A stretch of 22,485 bases of DNA from a virus. The stretch covers positions 3,288 through 25,772 of the IMG/VR virus record IMGVR_UViG_3300030380_002405. One strand, written 5' to 3'. A program made the translations under genes and the position numbers. Below are positions 20,362 to 22,485 of the stretch, in pieces. The notes below the pieces were generated by a model, which worked only from the letters and a program-made list of their open reading frames with translations, was not told the DNA's origin and searched no databases. Positions within the stretch are counted from its first letter, which is position 1. Each line of letters opens with the position of its first letter.

Positions 20362-20667
20362 ATGACACTCCCTGAAATACATTATGATGAATGGTTTGAG
20401 GACAAACATAACCCATTAGATGATATGCCAATTGCTACTAACGATAGATTTGATATGTATGGATCATCTGATGCAGATGATGCTTACAATCCAAGACCTG
20501 AAGAGGAGATATCAGATGCTTATGCTTCACGTCATGAATCAACTCCTGAATTTGAAAAGAGTGCAGAGGAGATTGTTACCATGCATGAGAAAGCTTATAG
20601 ATTGGCAAGAGCAAAGTACAATCCATTTTCCGTAGGAGGCTCAGAGAGTATCCATGACTTTGAATGA
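20362..20667 (+). CDS. Acidic hypothetical protein, 101 aa
   Basis: I do not recognise this protein. It is strongly acidic (many Asp and Glu between residues 5 and 70), in contrast to its lysine-rich neighbours, with a probable helix at about residues 62-86 (STPEFEKSAEEIVTMHEKAYRLARAK). It has no membrane segment. It starts 5 bp after the preceding stop and its end overlaps the next gene by 14 nt. An acidic partner for the basic proteins around it is possible but unproven. Confidence 0.68.
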   Translation: MTLPEIHYDEWFEDKHNPLDDMPIATNDRFDMYGSSDADDAYNPRPEEEISDAYASRHESTPEFEKSAEEIVTMHEKAYRLARAKYNPFSVGGSESIHDFE

Positions 20668-22485
20668 AGTAGCACCTCCTGGTTGGGGTCATACTAAAGC
20701 AGAGAAAGAAAAGACTAAACCCAATAAACCCAAGTCAAAGATTGGGGGAACTGCTGCTGCATTTAAGAGAGCATTAGATGATGGTAGATTTAAGGGATTG
20801 CCTGGTAGTACAACAAAGAAGGAAAAGACGGCTGATATGTTTAAATTGATGTACTCTATGAAAAAGAAGGGTGCTAAACCACACTATAAACCTGGCACTG
20901 ATAAGAAGTATAAAAAGTATCAAGAGGAACAAAGCAACCCTCGTATTCCTAGAAAGAAAGGACAACCTGCTAACTCTAAGAAACACTCTGACCTCTATAC
21001 AGATGAAAATCCAAAAGGCACTATTCATGGTCTTGGATTTAAAGATGTTGCAACCGCTAAAGCATCTGTATCTAAGATTCGCAATTCGTCAAGATCTCAT
21101 GCTCACAAAATACAGGCAGCAGTTGCTATGGAACAGAGAGCAAGAGAAATGGGTAAGACTTCGGAAGCAGCAGTCTATCGAAAATTCATAAATACTATGA
21201 AGAAAAAAACAAAGCAAATGAATGAGTCTGTTCAAAATAATAAAGTAGATTTAGTATTAAAGACAGACGTGAATAATGTTCTTAAACAGGACAATAAAGA
21301 TTATGATAGAGGACTATTAGCTAAGGTAAATAAAGATGGTAGTTATGATGTAGCATATTGGTATGACAAATACAAAGCATATCCAGTTGAAGTGGAGATT
21401 GATGGTAAGTCGGTAAAGAAGGATGCTAAGATTATTCATATTAAATATCATCCAGAATTAAAAAAGAAAAACAAAGAGGAGGCAAAGGCTGCTATGAAGG
21501 AACAAACCTCAATGCAAGATAACAATCTCTATGGTGATGCCTATGCTTCTTTGAAAAAGAAAGTAGGTAGTAAAAAGAAGCATGATAAACCTGCTGTTGA
21601 GGAAGGTATCATGCAAATGGTAAAGAGAGCAACTAAAAAGAAAGAAGAAAGAAAACCTGAAAAGGCCATGGATGCTGGTGCAAGGGCAAGAAGAAAGGTA
21701 GCAAGAAGAGTACATGCTAAGTATGTTTCTGGTAGCACTGAGAATGTGCCTGATGATATCAGAGAAGGTAGTTTACGTAAGTGGTTTAAGGGATCTAAGT
21801 CTAAAGATGGTAAAGGTGGATGGGTAAATGTAGTCACAGGTGGAACCTGTGCGAGTGATGAACCTGGTGAAGGCACACCTAAATGTGTATCATCTGCAAA
21901 GAGAGCAAGTATGACGAAAGCAGAGAGACTTTCTGCAGCAAGAAGAAAAAAAGCAGCAGATCCTGGTCAACAATCTAAGTCAGGAGCCGCAAAACCTACA
22001 TATGTTAGAACCGATGCAAAGAAAAAGATGAAAGAGGAAAAAGAACTCAAAGTAATTGCAAAGGAACTTCATAAGGCAAGTAAATTGCATAAGGGTCAGT
22101 CTAAAGCACTTGCTAAAGCAAGTAAGATGCATAAGGGTCAAGCAAATAAACTAGAGAAAATGACCACTGAGGGACACATGGAACTAGAAACTAAAAAGAA
22201 TTGTGGTTGTGGACAGGATCCTTGCATAACTTTTGGTAAGAAAAAACTTACTCAAGCTCAAAGAGTAGATGAAAAATGTTGGGATGGATATACCCAAAAA
22301 GGATTGAAGAAAAAGGGAAATAGAATGGTTCCTAATTGTGTTCCTATATCAAAAGAAGAATATTATGAGCGTTATAAAGATATGCTTGATGAAGCATGTT
22401 GGAAAGGGTATGAGAAGAAGGGTATGAAGACTATGTTTGGAAAGAGATATCCAAACTGCGTGAAGAAAAAGAAGACTCGTAAAGA
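20654..22485 (+). CDS. Long lysine-rich modular protein, truncated by the window edge
   Basis: Reading from the ATG at 20654, the frame stays open for 610 codons to the last base with no stop, so the gene continues to the right. The start MTLNEVAPPGWGHTKAEKEK includes L-N-E-V-A-P, like motifs in two upstream genes. Modules follow. The N-terminal region (about residues 1-190) is basic and includes HGLGFKDVATAKASVSKI and a helical block. SLRKWFKGSKSKDGKGGWV through CVSSAKRASMTKAERLSAARRKKAADPG (about 372-440) is a module I recall from cyanophage proteins. A twice-repeated KASK-x-HKGQ segment lies at about 475-500. A Cys cluster NCGCGQDPC follows, then two copies of a C-W-x-G-Y...P-N-C-V unit starting at Cys542 and Cys582, both with C-x19-C spacing. 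No enzymatic domain is recognised. It overlaps the previous gene by 14 nt. Confidence 0.8.
   Translation, partial: MTLNEVAPPGWGHTKAEKEKTKPNKPKSKIGGTAAAFKRALDDGRFKGLPGSTTKKEKTADMFKLMYSMKKKGAKPHYKPGTDKKYKKYQEEQSNPRIPRKKGQPANSKKHSDLYTDENPKGTIHGLGFKDVATAKASVSKIRNSSRSHAHKIQAAVAMEQRAREMGKTSEAAVYRKFINTMKKKTKQMNESVQNNKVDLVLKTDVNNVLKQDNKDYDRGLLAKVNKDGSYDVAYWYDKYKAYPVEVEIDGKSVKKDAKIIHIKYHPELKKKNKEEAKAAMKEQTSMQDNNLYGDAYASLKKKVGSKKKHDKPAVEEGIMQMVKRATKKKEERKPEKAMDAGARARRKVARRVHAKYVSGSTENVPDDIREGSLRKWFKGSKSKDGKGGWVNVVTGGTCASDEPGEGTPKCVSSAKRASMTKAERLSAARRKKAADPGQQSKSGAAKPTYVRTDAKKKMKEEKELKVIAKELHKASKLHKGQSKALAKASKMHKGQANKLEKMTTEGHMELETKKNCGCGQDPCITFGKKKLTQAQRVDEKCWDGYTQKGLKKKGNRMVPNCVPISKEEYYERYKDMLDEACWKGYEKKGMKTMFGKRYPNCVKKKKTRK

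Overview
The window reads as part of the genome of a T4-like cyanophage (a myovirus of marine cyanobacteria, most likely Prochlorococcus). All genes I can support lie on the + strand, are tightly packed, and usually overlap by ATGA or TAATG. The sequence is AT-rich. The replication proteins match the T4 set by motif: gp45 clamp, gp44 and gp62 clamp loader, RegA, gp43 polymerase, UvsX, gp41 helicase. They sit beside genes typical of cyanophages: the bilin reductase PebS, Hsp20, MazG, and a Ycf35/DUF2997 pair otherwise known from cyanobacteria and plastids. The host assignment is inferred from this gene content.

Layout. (1) 1-2.2 kb: a small unknown gene, pebS, a DUF3310 protein with a low-complexity N-terminal half, and the gp45 clamp. 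(2) 2.1-3.8 kb: small genes (two membrane proteins, a DUF4385 protein, other conserved phage proteins). (3) 3.8-8.3 kb: gp44, then an accessory cassette (coiled-coil micro-gene, membrane protein, DUF4338/DruA-like protein, 58-residue protein, GT8-type glycosyltransferase, 54-residue membrane protein), then gp62 and regA. The two clamp-loader subunits are therefore about 2.7 kb apart. (4) 8.3-9.35 kb: the main regulatory region, with an early promoter overlapping a late-type motif, a CX3C micro-protein gene, a terminator, hsp20 behind a compact leader, a small gene, and a terminator that overlaps a perfect sigma70-type promoter. (5) 9.37-15.9 kb: one long replication operon of two Sm-like-looking genes, gp43, a 43-residue gene, uvsX, gp41, mazG, DUF2997 and ycf35. 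(6) 15.9-22.5 kb: lysine-rich proteins of probable late/head type, starting with an unrecognised 451-residue protein. Next come a nucleotidyltransferase-domain protein, a repeat and EF-hand protein, two small proteins, and a gene of at least 610 codons that runs off the right edge. Exact TATAAATA late-type motifs lie just upstream of two of these genes.

Most notable observations. The hsp20 leader contains a UCGCU/AGGA pairing with a bulged G over the ribosome binding site, which matches the signature of ROSE-type RNA thermometers. Proteins of the right-hand block carry N-termini like the T4 capsid-targeting peptide and a recurring L-x-E-[VI]-A-P motif that fits T4-type prohead protease sites, suggesting that they are packaged in the head. 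The promoter of the replication operon is built into the terminator of the gene before it. These are sequence readings and have not been tested.
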